This document shows positions 16,888 to 25,052 of a stretch of DNA of 60,860 nucleotides, piece by piece (the first letter of the stretch is position 1; each line of letters opens with the position of its first letter). A program made the translations under genes and the position numbers. A model generated the notes under the pieces. That model did no database searches. It saw only the letters and a program-made list of their open reading frames with translations, and was not told the DNA's origin. The DNA comes from Treponema sp. UBA6988 (GTDB lineage Bacteria; Spirochaetota; Spirochaetia; Treponematales; Treponemataceae), in the NCBI GenBank assembly GCA_002448445.1, contig DJYC01000030.1, positions 12,868-73,727 on the forward strand, written 5' to 3'.

Positions 16888-16921
16888 TGACTTTATAAGG
16901 AAAAATTAAGGAAAAGTATAG

Positions 16922-19390
16922 ATGGAAAATGAAATAACAACCCCTGAAGGTGGTACGCTGATTCTTCAGCCCATTGATCAGGAAATCAAGAAAGCCTATA
17001 TTGACTACTCAATGTCCGTTATTGTAAGCCGCGCATTGCCGGATGTAAGAGACGGACTTAAGCCCGTTCACCGCCGCATCTTGTATTCAATGGATGAACT
17101 TCACCTGCGTTCTTCTGGAAAAACATACAAGTGTGCAAAAATAGTCGGAGACGTGCTTGGTAAATACCACCCGCACGGAGACGCTTCTGTTTACGATGCA
17201 CTTGTCCGTTTGGGACAGGATTTCTCCGAGCGCTATCCCCTTATTACCCCTCAGGGAAACTTCGGAACAATAGCCGGTGACCCTCCTGCCGCTTACCGTT
17301 ATACAGAAGCAAAAATGGCAAAACTCGCAGAAGAGATGGTTGCCGACATAGAAAAGGATACTGTTGATTTTATCCCCAACTTTGACGAAACAACAAAAGA
17401 GCCTACAGTTCTTCCTACAAAATTCCCCTTCCTTCTTGCAAACGGATCAAGCGGTATTGCCGTAGGTATGGCAACAAATATGCCACCCCACAACCTAAGG
17501 GAAATAGCATCAGCCGTTTCTGCCTACATAGACAATCCCCAGATAAGCATTGATGAATTGATGCAGCATATAAAGGGACCTGATTTTCCAACAGGCGGAA
17601 TAATTTTTGGCCGCCAGGGAATCAAAGACGCTTACAGGACGGGCCGCGGAAAAATCATAATGCGCGGTAAGTTCACGATTGAAGTTGCAAAGAACGGGGC
17701 AGAGTCAATCGTATTCACGGAAGTTCCCTATCAGACAAACACAACGGATCTTTGCAAACGCATTGCGGAACTTGCCCGTGACAAAATCATCGATGGAATA
17801 AGCGGTGTAAATGATGAAACTTCAGACCGTGTTGGCATGAGAATCGTCATTGACCTTAAGCGTGGTGCCGTAACAAAAATTGTTGTTAACCAGCTCTTTG
17901 CAAAGACACCATTGCAGGCATCGTTCGGCGTAATAAACCTTGCTCTTGTAAACGGTCGCCCGGAAACCTTGAACCTTAAGCAGCTTGTGCAGCACTTCGT
18001 TGACCACCGCGACAACGTTGTAACCCGCCGCACGCAGTTTGAACTTAAGCAGGCCAAGCACCGCGAACACATACTCGCAGCCCTTATAATAGCAGTTGAT
18101 GCAATTGACGAAGTAATCAAGATAATCCGTGCCAGCCGTGATGAATCAGAAGCTAAAGCAAATTTGATGAAGCGCTTCGGCTTTGATGATGAACAGGCAC
18201 AGGCAATCGTTGACTACCGCTTGGGTCGCCTTACCAATTTGCGCATCGATGAGCTAAAGCAGGAAATGGCAGAGATTAAAGCCCTCATTGCCCACCTTGA
18301 AGACTTGCTTGCCCATCACGAAAAGATTCTTGAAATCATAAAACAGGAAACAAATGAGATTGCGGAAAAATATGGTGATGACCGCAAGACCCAGATTGTT
18401 TCCGGCGAAGTAGAAGAAATCAATGTTGAAGACATGATAAAAGAAGAGGACATGGTAATCCTCATTTCCAAACTTGGTTACATCAAGCGTGTTCCCGTAA
18501 GCCTTTACAAGAACCAGGGTAGGGGAGGAAGAGGAACCATTTCTGCCAAGCTTGTGGAAGAAGACTACATCAACCAGATGTTCATAGCTTCAACACATGA
18601 CTACATCATGTTCATCACGAATGAAGGAAAATCCTATTGGGTCAAGGTTCACGAAATACCTGAATCTTCAAAGACAAGCCGCGGTTCTCACATCAAGAGC
18701 CTTCTTCATGTAAGTGCCAACGAGGAAATATCAACGATAATCAGCCTCAAGGAATTTACGGAAGAACAGTTCATGTTCATGGCAACAGCAAACGGCGTTG
18801 TAAAGAAAACACCTACAAGCGAATTCCGCAACGCAAAGTCTCGCGGTATGCAGGCAGTTCGTCTTGATGATGGAGACAAACTCGTAAGCGCAATCCTTTC
18901 AAGCGGAAAAGATGAGCTTCTTTTGGTAAGCCGCCGGGGACAGGCCTTGCGCATAAGCGAAGACGAAGTCCGCCCAATGGGAAGAGCCAGCCGCGGTGTT
19001 AACGGAATGAAGCTTTCAGAAGGCGATGAACTTTGTGCCGCCATCCATGTAGAAGAAGACGCAAAGATTCTCGTCATAACGGAAAAGGGAATCGGCAAGC
19101 GCGTACTCTTCTCCGAATTCAACGCCCACGGTCGCGGAACCGGAGGACAGCGTGTCTTTGGCAACGTTGACGACAAGGGAGAATTGATTGGCGCACTTAC
19201 CGTAAAAGATGACGACAGCGTTATGTGCATAACCGGCCAGGGAACTTCCATCCGCACCAACGTAAAGGACATTTCTCTCCAGGGAAGGGCATCCAGCGGC
19301 GTTAAGGTTGTAAACATCATCAGTCCGGACTACGTAGTTGGCATTGACCGCATAGCAAATTCCCAGGAAGACAAGGAATCTGCTGAATAA
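16922..19390 (+). CDS. gyrA: DNA gyrase subunit A
   Basis: This 822-residue protein has the breakage-reunion domain with catalytic Tyr127 in YRYTEAKMA, and six GyrA C-terminal beta-pinwheel repeats. The GyrA box is NQGRGGRGT, a variant of QRRGGKG. The quinolone-determining segment reads HPHGDASVYDA (83-93): the position equal to E. coli Ser83 is Ala88, while the acidic Asp92 is kept. AAGGAAAAG precedes ATG 16922. A strong intrinsic terminator follows the gene. Confidence 0.97.
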   Translation: MENEITTPEGGTLILQPIDQEIKKAYIDYSMSVIVSRALPDVRDGLKPVHRRILYSMDELHLRSSGKTYKCAKIVGDVLGKYHPHGDASVYDALVRLGQDFSERYPLITPQGNFGTIAGDPPAAYRYTEAKMAKLAEEMVADIEKDTVDFIPNFDETTKEPTVLPTKFPFLLANGSSGIAVGMATNMPPHNLREIASAVSAYIDNPQISIDELMQHIKGPDFPTGGIIFGRQGIKDAYRTGRGKIIMRGKFTIEVAKNGAESIVFTEVPYQTNTTDLCKRIAELARDKIIDGISGVNDETSDRVGMRIVIDLKRGAVTKIVVNQLFAKTPLQASFGVINLALVNGRPETLNLKQLVQHFVDHRDNVVTRRTQFELKQAKHREHILAALIIAVDAIDEVIKIIRASRDESEAKANLMKRFGFDDEQAQAIVDYRLGRLTNLRIDELKQEMAEIKALIAHLEDLLAHHEKILEIIKQETNEIAEKYGDDRKTQIVSGEVEEINVEDMIKEEDMVILISKLGYIKRVPVSLYKNQGRGGRGTISAKLVEEDYINQMFIASTHDYIMFITNEGKSYWVKVHEIPESSKTSRGSHIKSLLHVSANEEISTIISLKEFTEEQFMFMATANGVVKKTPTSEFRNAKSRGMQAVRLDDGDKLVSAILSSGKDELLLVSRRGQALRISEDEVRPMGRASRGVNGMKLSEGDELCAAIHVEEDAKILVITEKGIGKRVLFSEFNAHGRGTGGQRVFGNVDDKGELIGALTVKDDDSVMCITGQGTSIRTNVKDISLQGRASSGVKVVNIISPDYVVGIDRIANSQEDKESAE

Positions 19391-19444
19391 AGGATATTTA
19401 CTTATATTATAAGAAAATAACTGTTATAAAGCATAATTTTATAG

Positions 19445-19480
19445 GCTGAACAGAAAATTTTATCTGTTCAGCTTTTTTTT
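19445..19480 (+). terminator. Intrinsic terminator of gyrBA
   Basis: The inverted arms GCTGAACAGA (19445-19454) and TCTGTTCAGC (19463-19472) form a perfect 10-bp stem with an 8-nt loop, followed by eight T residues. Confidence 0.92.
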
Positions 19481-19489
19481 ATTACTTTC

Positions 19490-19640
19490 TTGGACGGCAT
19501 GCCAGCTTTTACTGTGCCCGGTCCTTCGGAACCGGTCAAATTTATCTGTAGTCCCCGCTTTCCGGGGTTCCGGGGATAAACCCCTCCATTGCCTGCGGCA
19601 ACGAGTTGCAAGCAACTCGCCCCTACAATCGGGCGTAGGC
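19490..19640 (+). repeat. Dispersed repeat family A, copy 3
   Basis: This copy has the same landmark order as copy 2: TTGGACGGCATGCC, GTGCCCGG, CCCCGCTTTCCGGGGTTCC, CTCCATTGCCTGCGGCAAC and CCTACAATCGGGCGTAGG. It begins ten bases after the gyrA terminator's T-run. No ORF. Confidence 0.85.
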
Positions 19641-19734
19641 TCTATATGCTTTGCGCTATATATAGTGTATATTATAGAATAAAAAGTAAAAATAACCATA
19701 TTTTCTTAGGTTTTATCCCATAAAATTCCCAGCC

Positions 19735-19858
19735 TGTGGATAACTTTTGGAAAACTTTCCCTTTTGAATTCAAAGAATTTTTTGAATTTGTAAATTCTTT
19801 AATTATAAGAATTTATGAATTTGTTTGAATTTTTCAGAATTTTTTGCCCTGTGGATAA
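19735..19858 (-). promoter_or_regulatory. Two exact DnaA boxes flanking an AT-rich segment
   Basis: TGTGGATAA, the inverse of the consensus TTATCCACA, occurs exactly at 19735-19743 and 19850-19858. Between them lies strongly AT-rich DNA with repeated GAATTT/AATTC words. This could be an origin or DnaA-reservoir element, 15 bp before the first parS-like site. Whether replication starts here or in the dnaA/gyrB gap cannot be decided from sequence reading alone. Confidence 0.5.
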
Positions 19859-19872
19859 TTTGGGGAGAATTT

Positions 19873-19888
19873 TGTTCCACGTGAAACA
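19873..19888. promoter_or_regulatory. parS-like site 1 (15/16)
   Basis: TGTTCCACGTGAAACA differs at one base from the bacterial centromere consensus TGTTTCACGTGAAACA, bound by ParB/Spo0J. Confidence 0.85.
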
Positions 19889-20186
19889 AACAGTGCCTGT
19901 AACATAAAGAAACCGTCATGCCAAATAGGTATGCTGAATATAAAAGAATGTCATTCCGAACTTGTTTCGGAATCTGTAGAATAGGTTTTAAATTTGATTT
20001 CCTGCAATTCAATTTAGAATATTCAATGCCATTAACATAAAAAAGAGCAGCCATGTTGAACAGGTGTATTGGATATAAAAAAAAATTGTCATTCCGAACT
20101 TGTTTCGGAATCTGTTGAATAGACACTAAATTTGCTTACCTGCAATCGCGTTTAGAATGACATAAAGTTAATGTTTTACCCTTACC

Positions 20187-20202
20187 TGTTTCACGTAAAA
20201 CA
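20187..20202. promoter_or_regulatory. parS-like site 2 (15/16)
   Basis: TGTTTCACGTAAAACA differs from the parS consensus at one position (G to A at base 11). Confidence 0.75.
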
Positions 20203-20657
20203 AAAAACTTTTTTTCAATAAATAGTCGTTAAATACTCTTTGTTATTACCGGGCTAGACACGGTAATCTTTTAAAAGCAAAAACACGGCAGCAAAATTTT
20301 TTATAGACTGAATGTTGACTTTCGAAAATTTTATCATCGTGCTGTAGACCCTTATGTCATGGGGTTGTCCTGAAAGCAATGTCATGCTGAACGCGGTTGC
20401 TTGCAACCAATTTCAGCATCTACACCATATGCAGTGCATAGATTCCGAATCCACATTCGTAGCAAGTGCGTGCGAATGTGGCGTAGCAGTTCGGAATGAC
20501 ACTGTGACTTAAACTTTTTGGACAGTTCCATCGTTAAAAACAAACAAGCTTTGTGTTTAACTTTTCTTACGTCATTCGCAACGATTTTTTCTATGGTCAT
20601 GAAAATAACGGTGCATGTGCGAAAAATAAAATTACGGCTTTCAAAATAATATTTATC

Positions 20658-20673
20658 TGTTTCACGTGAAACA
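20658..20673. promoter_or_regulatory. parS site 3 (exact)
   Basis: Exact TGTTTCACGTGAAACA, a perfect 16-bp palindrome. Confidence 0.93.
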
Positions 20674-20937
20674 TGTTTAACAGGTTCAATTTTGATATTA
20701 TCGGTCTACTCCGATGATGCTTTTAACATCAATCAAGAACTGTTTATTTGCATATACTTCGATGCCCATAACATAAAGAGCCCGTCATTCCGAACTTGAT
20801 TCGGAATCTGTAGAATATGTGCTAAATTTGCTTGCCTACAACCAAGTTTAGAATAGCAATTATTCATTATTCGATATCGTAATTTGAGATTATGAGTCAA
20901 GCTCAGGATGACATAAATACAATGGTTTACTATTACT

Positions 20938-20953
20938 TGTTTCACGTGAAACA
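20938..20953. promoter_or_regulatory. parS site 4 (exact)
   Basis: Exact TGTTTCACGTGAAACA. The sequence after it resembles that after site 2, pointing to a duplicated block. Confidence 0.93.
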
Positions 20954-21249
20954 AAAAAATTACTACAAGACGTTGTTAAGGCAAAATTCTTTTCAATAGA
21001 TAGTAGTTAAACAGTTAATAATGAAGCCTATTCTAAAAGTGTCATTCTGAACTTAATTCTGAATCTATGAAGTTAGATGCTAAAATAAATTCAGCATGAA
21101 AAAAATAGGGTTTTGAAATTGCCTCTTTAAAAAACTACCGTTATGCCAAGTTTATTTCGGCATCTAAGCTGGTTCTAGTGTATTCAAAATTGGCTTTTAG
21201 GCTTGTATGGAAGTGGGGTAGGGCAAAACAGAATTACTGGTGGAAGAAG

Positions 21250-21300
21250 CTGCAAGGGCGTAATCGGTTATAAAAACAAATCACACCCTTGCAGTTTTGT
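21250..21300. terminator. Inverted repeat downstream of argA
   Basis: CTGCAAGGG (21250-21258) and CCCTTGCAG (21286-21294) form a perfect 9-bp stem around a 27-nt AT-rich loop. On the minus strand it lies directly after the argA stop, but without a T-run on that side. The plus strand has TTTTGT after it. It is a plausible but not textbook terminator. Confidence 0.45.
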
Positions 21301-22728
21301 CTATTCTGTTTCACGTGAAACAGAATTCAAATCATAGCGCAAAACCTTTGACCCTCTGGAAGAAGTCCATTTTGCTTTGCGTGCTTCTGGAAGGGTAGAA
21401 ATATCATCTGCATAAAAGCCAAGGTTTTCAAACCAGTCTGCGGTTTGCGTTGTAAGCAGAAAAACACTCTTTGCGTTAAGCTTAACCGCCTGCTTTACAA
21501 GATATTTTACAAGCTTTGGCCCTATGCCCACGTGAGAGAAAGTTTTGTTAACTGCCACACCTGCAATCTCCATCTGACCGTCATCGTATGGAATAAGAGA
21601 TGCACAGGCGCGAATGGCTCCATCCAGTTCGTAAACAATGTAGTGCTGAAACTCTTCCAAAAGACCTGCCCTTGTGCGTGGAAGCAGAATCCCGGCAGAA
21701 ATAAAAGGCTTCATAACATTAAGAACGCCAGGAATATCGTCACGGGTCATGGCACGGATTCCACCGTAATTGTTGTAATAAATCATTGTCCCCGAACCAA
21801 GATCGCTGAATATTTCACATGGAATGGTTCCGTCCAAAGAGCCGTTAAGAATATGAACACGGGTAACACCAGAGTTACATGCTTCCTTTGCAAGTTGAAG
21901 CAACAAGAAAATCTTTTCACGTGAAACATTCTCTGGAACAGAAGAAACTACCGAATGTTCGGCAGTCTCAGAATTTGAATTTACCGATTGTTTATTAGTT
22001 GAAATTTTATTGGCTTTTAGGAATTCATCAACCTCTTCAAGGTTCATTGCTGGAATATTTCCCTCAGGAGAAGTACCTATTCCCTCTGGCACCTTAAAAC
22101 TTTCCGCAGAAATAGAAGCACCTGGTATAAGATAAAAAAGCTTGTCCGCTTTTAGGTGAACAGCAATTTGCTCTGCCAACTGAATAGAAGAAATATTGTA
22201 GGGCTTTCCAGCAAGGCTCCAACCAATACATGGAAAAATAGGAACAAAACCGTTGGCAAGAATGTTTTCAATAGCATCAACCTGCAGCTTGTCAATTTCT
22301 CCGGTAGTGCCATAGTCAAAACCGTCGATTATGCCTTTTCCCCTGGCGCGCACCCAGTTTCCAATAACCGCGTTTGTTTTTTCCCCAGCAAGAGCCGTCA
22401 TAATCTGGTTGGAAACATCAAAAGCGGCCATCTTAATCAGGGGCATGGCTTCCGGCTTAGTTATGCGGTAATCCTTGTGGAAGGACCATTCAATTCCTGA
22501 TTTTTCAAGAATTTCATTTATCCTTTTGTTCGCTCCGGGAACAACAATAACTTTGAGCCCGGCTTCATGGATTCTACAAATGTCTTTTATGTGGTTTGTA
22601 AAAAGCGGAGAATCAAGAAGCTTGTCATCAATGTAGATAATAACCAGTGCATTCTTAAAGCGCCTAAGATAGCGGATTACGTCCCTAATACTTTCTGCCT
22701 TGTCATGAATCAAATTTTCTTCTGTCAT
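21301..22728 (-). CDS. argA: N-acetylglutamate synthase (amino-acid kinase-like + GNAT)
   Basis: This 475-residue ArgA-type protein has an amino-acid-kinase-like N-terminal domain (about 20-235: ALVIIYIDDKLL, KVIVVPGANKRI, FVPIFPCIGWS) and a C-terminal GNAT domain (about 330-465: MEIAGVAVNKTFSHVGIG, VFLLTTQTADWFENLGF). It makes N-acetylglutamate, the first step of arginine synthesis. A linker of about 60 residues rich in Ser/Asn joins the halves. Two parS-type sequences fall inside the gene and both encode VSRE: one in the linker, and one forming the last codons (SVSRETE). The start ATG 22728 has no Shine-Dalgarno. GATACT lies six bases upstream with TTGATT 17 bp before it, so a leaderless message is likely. 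Confidence 0.9.
   Translation of the reverse strand: MTEENLIHDKAESIRDVIRYLRRFKNALVIIYIDDKLLDSPLFTNHIKDICRIHEAGLKVIVVPGANKRINEILEKSGIEWSFHKDYRITKPEAMPLIKMAAFDVSNQIMTALAGEKTNAVIGNWVRARGKGIIDGFDYGTTGEIDKLQVDAIENILANGFVPIFPCIGWSLAGKPYNISSIQLAEQIAVHLKADKLFYLIPGASISAESFKVPEGIGTSPEGNIPAMNLEEVDEFLKANKISTNKQSVNSNSETAEHSVVSSVPENVSREKIFLLLQLAKEACNSGVTRVHILNGSLDGTIPCEIFSDLGSGTMIYYNNYGGIRAMTRDDIPGVLNVMKPFISAGILLPRTRAGLLEEFQHYIVYELDGAIRACASLIPYDDGQMEIAGVAVNKTFSHVGIGPKLVKYLVKQAVKLNAKSVFLLTTQTADWFENLGFYADDISTLPEARKAKWTSSRGSKVLRYDLNSVSRETE
21307..21322. promoter_or_regulatory. parS site 5 (exact), inside the 3' end of argA
   Basis: Exact TGTTTCACGTGAAACA. Read on the minus strand it encodes the C-terminal Val-Ser-Arg-Glu-Thr of the NAGS protein, just before the stop codon, so a centromere site doubles as coding sequence. 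Confidence 0.93.
21913..21928. promoter_or_regulatory. parS-like site 6 (14/16), inside argA
   Basis: CTTTTCACGTGAAACA matches the consensus at 14 of 16 positions, including the whole TTTCACGTGAAAC core apart from the left end. It lies in the variable linker of argA. Confidence 0.65.
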
Positions 22729-22734
22729 GATTTC

Positions 22735-22763
22735 AGTATCGTAAAGAACATGCCTTTAATCAA
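22735..22763 (-). promoter_or_regulatory. argA promoter, leaderless arrangement
   Basis: On the minus strand TTGATT (22763-22758), a 17-bp spacer and GATACT (22740-22735) end six bases before the argA ATG. Confidence 0.55.
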
Positions 22764-22799
22764 TTACTATTAATTTGTATAGATTGCATTTCTAAAGCC

Positions 22800-22855
22800 A
22801 TACCCTTTACGTCATTCTGAGCTTGACCCAATCAAGTTCGGCATGACGGTTCGCA
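22800..22855. repeat. REP-like palindrome between queH and argA
   Basis: ACGTCATTCTGAGCTTGACC is followed by AATCAAGTTCGGCATGACGG, giving outer arms CGTCAT/ATGACG. This is the same class of repeat as in the parS region. Confidence 0.6.
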
Positions 22856-22864
22856 AAGTTAATG

Positions 22865-23542
22865 TTACTTGGATTGGTTTTCCAGCCTGACTTTTTCAGT
22901 ATTAACCTTTGAATAAAGGCAGCCGCAATAATCCTGCCGGTAAAGGCCGTATTCCCTACTAAGTTCCAGGCTCCTTAAAAAACCGCCCTTCTTTTTAAAA
23001 TCAGAAGTAAGGAAGCGCACCGAATTTTCTTCCTCAAGCTCGGTACCAATTTCATTTATCATCACGGAATCCTTGAAAGGACTAATGGAAAGCGTTGTGC
23101 AAAACCAGTCAAAATTGTTTTCAGCTGCATAAGCGTAGGCCTTTTTCATCCTGAATTCATAACAGCGCCTGCAGCGGATTCCTTTCTCTGCTTCCTGCTG
23201 AAGCTCCACTTCATTCAGGACATTTGTCGCCTCAAAAAAATCCTTTGGCTCGTAAGTAGAAACTACAATCTTAACCTTGTTTTTTACGGCCGGCTCAAAG
23301 CGGGGAATAAAGTCTTCCAGTTCATTCAGACGGCGCTCATATTCTTTTTTAGGATAAATGTTCGGGTTGTAATAAAAAATCGTAATGTCAAAATATGATG
23401 AAAGATACTCTATAACATAAGAAGAGCATGGACCACAGCAGGCATGCAAAAGTAGCGTCGGCTTTTTTTCCTGAGGATTTATACTCTTAAGAATTTCGTC
23501 CAGCTGCTTCTGGTAATTGATTTTTTGAATTTGACCTTTCAC
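22865..23542 (-). CDS. queH: Epoxyqueuosine reductase QueH
   Basis: The 225-residue protein has all marks of the QueH (DUF208) family: LLHACCGPCSSYVIEYL with the CC..C motif near residues 35-38, CRRCYEFRM, TLSISPFKD, and the distal YCGCLYS. These cysteines coordinate an iron-sulfur cluster used to reduce epoxyqueuosine to queuosine in tRNA. The start is GTG 23542. A TATGCT hexamer ends six bases before it and there is no RBS, so a leaderless message is possible. The gene stands alone between repeat-rich spacers. Confidence 0.93.
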   Translation of the reverse strand: MKGQIQKINYQKQLDEILKSINPQEKKPTLLLHACCGPCSSYVIEYLSSYFDITIFYYNPNIYPKKEYERRLNELEDFIPRFEPAVKNKVKIVVSTYEPKDFFEATNVLNEVELQQEAEKGIRCRRCYEFRMKKAYAYAAENNFDWFCTTLSISPFKDSVMINEIGTELEEENSVRFLTSDFKKKGGFLRSLELSREYGLYRQDYCGCLYSKVNTEKVRLENQSK

Positions 23543-24001
23543 TCAATCAGCATAGCATTATTTTTATGATTGGGCAAACAGTTAAAAGTAAATGCAGGCA
23601 AAAAAAATACCGCAAGAAAAACTTTCTTACGGCTTTGAGTTGTACCGGGGAGACTTCGCAGCCAGTCATGTTGTTTGGTACAGACTAAAATAAGCGATAC
23701 CCGTAGGGTGCAACATCCATAGGATATAAAAAATACCCCTCATGTGCCATGAAACCATAATACCCTTTTTGGGTAAAAAGTAGTATTCATATTAAGACTT
23801 TTGAAAATTTTTTCTCTGGACCATACTCTATTTGCTAACCCGCTTTCCAGGGTTCCGTTTTATGGGAGACCAAGTAGCACCAAGGATGGTGCGTCGCTTG
23901 TTTGCAGATATCAACTTGCAAGTTTTTGTAAGAAAACTTGTGGATAAAAAATTGCAAGGAGGCAATTTTTTATCCACCGCCCTTCCAATCGGGGGTAGGC
24001 T
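23543..24001. other. Repeat-rich spacer without genes
   Basis: I see no supported CDS. Near 23605-23635 an imperfect hairpin CCGCAAGAAA/TTTCTTACGG is present. From 23838 to 24000 there is a degenerate copy of repeat family A (CCCGCTTTCCAGGGTTCC ... CCAATCGGGGGTAGG). It carries an inserted inverted pair GTGGATAAAAAATTGCA/GGCAATTTTTTATCCAC (about 23939-23977), whose left arm holds a DnaA-box-like GTGGATAA. Confidence 0.6.
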
Positions 24002-24334
24002 TTATTCGCGGTACAAAAACTCAACCTTTACCAAAGACGTTTCCTCTACTGCGTCTGTAAAAGTTTGCTTGAAGGATTCAAAATATTCGCTTCCAAGATT
24101 TTCTGCGGCCTTTTGGCAAGAAGTGAATGTTATGTCCCAAAAAGGATGTTCGTCGCACAGAATGTCGAATAGAGCGTCCAAATTGTTTCCGTAGTATTCG
24201 GGGAATTTTAAAACAGAGGCAAGCAGCTTGTGTAGCCCGGCCTTTGTTTCTATTCCAATCAAGTCAATTGTAAAAGAATCAGCCTGGAATTCTTTTTCCG
24301 CTGAATTTTCTGCAAGCCCTCGTATTTCACTCAC
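24002..24334 (-). CDS. Barstar-family ribonuclease inhibitor
   Basis: This 110-residue acidic protein shows the barstar core: FTIDLIGIETKAGLHKLL, FPEYYGNNLDALFDILCD and the EYFESFKQTFTDAVEE helix. It should sequester the RNase encoded just upstream in the cytoplasm. The start is GTG 24334, overlapping the RNase stop as GTGA, so translation of toxin and antidote is coupled. About 20 extra N-terminal residues precede the usual barstar start. The family match is strong; binding to this particular RNase is inferred from gene pairing. Confidence 0.92.
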   Translation of the reverse strand: MSEIRGLAENSAEKEFQADSFTIDLIGIETKAGLHKLLASVLKFPEYYGNNLDALFDILCDEHPFWDITFTSCQKAAENLGSEYFESFKQTFTDAVEETSLVKVEFLYRE

Positions 24335-24969
24335 TTTTCTTCTCCGTATAAAAGAACGAACGTTTGGTAGTGGTCGCCTGTGTAATAAACTAAGCCATCA
24401 TTTGAAAATACAATTCGTTTGGCACCGCGGCTAGATTTACCCAGCGTGTCTATGTCGCATTCGGTGTAGGTGCGTCCCTTTGCCTTGGGAAGAATGCCTT
24501 CCCTGTTGTGGAATCTGTCCCCACCGATGCACTTGTTTTCTGCCTTTAGGTTTACACCCTGTGCCTCTTTCTTTGTAATAAAATTGTCCGGCAAGTGCTT
24601 GTACAGATGGATATAAAGGGCAACGTCTTCTTTTGATGTGTAAATGCCATCTTCGTTCAGCGAATTGTTTGGCGTATTTAGCGAAGAACTTGTGTCTTCT
24701 TCAAATTCTTGGGGACAGTTGTTACTGTCTGCTTCGGGTACAGTTAAGTCAGGTACAGATTGGGGTACAGTTTCTTCTATTGCAGGTATTTCTTCATTTG
24801 CTAAGTCCTGCTGTATTGTGTTAGTTACAAGTGGCTGCCCTTGGGTCTGGTTGGTCTGCTGAAACTTTGGCAGCAGGAACTTTGAAAATAAAAGTAGTGC
24901 CAGAAGAATTGAAAATATTATAAGTTTTTTGGGTAATGTTTTGTTACCAGAGGAATTTGTTTCTTTCAT
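24331..24969 (-). CDS. Membrane-anchored or secreted barnase-family ribonuclease
   Basis: This 212-residue protein ends in a full barnase domain (about 105-212): HLPDNFITKKEAQ, GGDRFHNREG, YTECDID, RGAKRIVFSND and DHYQTFVLLYG. The catalytic Glu (TECD), Arg (AKRI) and His (DHYQT) are all present, so activity is expected. In front is a hydrophobic segment (PKKLIIFSILLALLLFSKFL, about 14-35) that is a signal peptide or membrane anchor, followed by a Gln/Thr/Glu/Ser-rich linker. The open frame reaches a TTG at 25023, but ATG 24969 (MKETNSSGN) is the more likely start. Barstar follows with a GTGA overlap. A role in killing competitors or in scavenging RNA outside the cell is inference. Confidence 0.9.
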   Translation of the reverse strand: MKETNSSGNKTLPKKLIIFSILLALLLFSKFLLPKFQQTNQTQGQPLVTNTIQQDLANEEIPAIEETVPQSVPDLTVPEADSNNCPQEFEEDTSSSLNTPNNSLNEDGIYTSKEDVALYIHLYKHLPDNFITKKEAQGVNLKAENKCIGGDRFHNREGILPKAKGRTYTECDIDTLGKSSRGAKRIVFSNDGLVYYTGDHYQTFVLLYGEEK

Positions 24970-25003
24970 AGTATTTAAGTTTGTTGAATGGTAAATTGTA
25001 GAT

Positions 25004-25043
25004 TGCCGGGCCTTCTTTTGCAAAAAAAAGAATTCACCCGGCA
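25004..25043 (-). terminator. Hairpin between MIF-like gene and barnase gene
   Basis: TGCCGGG (25004-25010) and CCCGGCA (25037-25043) pair around an AT-rich loop. It lies directly after the MIF-like stop on the minus strand and likely ends that transcript, separating it from the RNase/inhibitor pair. Confidence 0.6.
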
Positions 25044-25052
25044 GTTTTTGTT

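Larger units (their letters stand above)
19950..21175. repeat. REP-like palindromic repeats interspersed with parS sites
   Basis: Repeats of the form GTCATTCCGAACTTGTTTCGGAATCT (arms ATTCCGAA/TTCGGAAT) occur near 19950, 20088 and 20784. Degraded forms are near 21040 and 21131, and a larger composite palindrome lies at 20380-20510. At two places the REP is followed by similar tails (CTAAATTTGCTTRCCT, TTTAGAAT) and then a parS site plus CAATARATAGT, so blocks of REP plus parS appear to have been duplicated. No credible CDS lies in 19391-21300. Confidence 0.75.

Noticed and set aside
19460..19699. Short minus-strand ORFs in the region after gyrA
   Set aside because: They run through the terminator and repeat family A, have no RBS and no recognisable sequence.
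19950..21175. CRISPR array
   Set aside because: The repeats are palindromic, irregularly spaced, of variable sequence, without uniform spacers and without cas genes.
21445..21924. 159-residue plus-strand ORF opposite argA
   Set aside because: Cys/Asn/Lys-rich shadow of the NAGS coding strand, no RBS and no domain.
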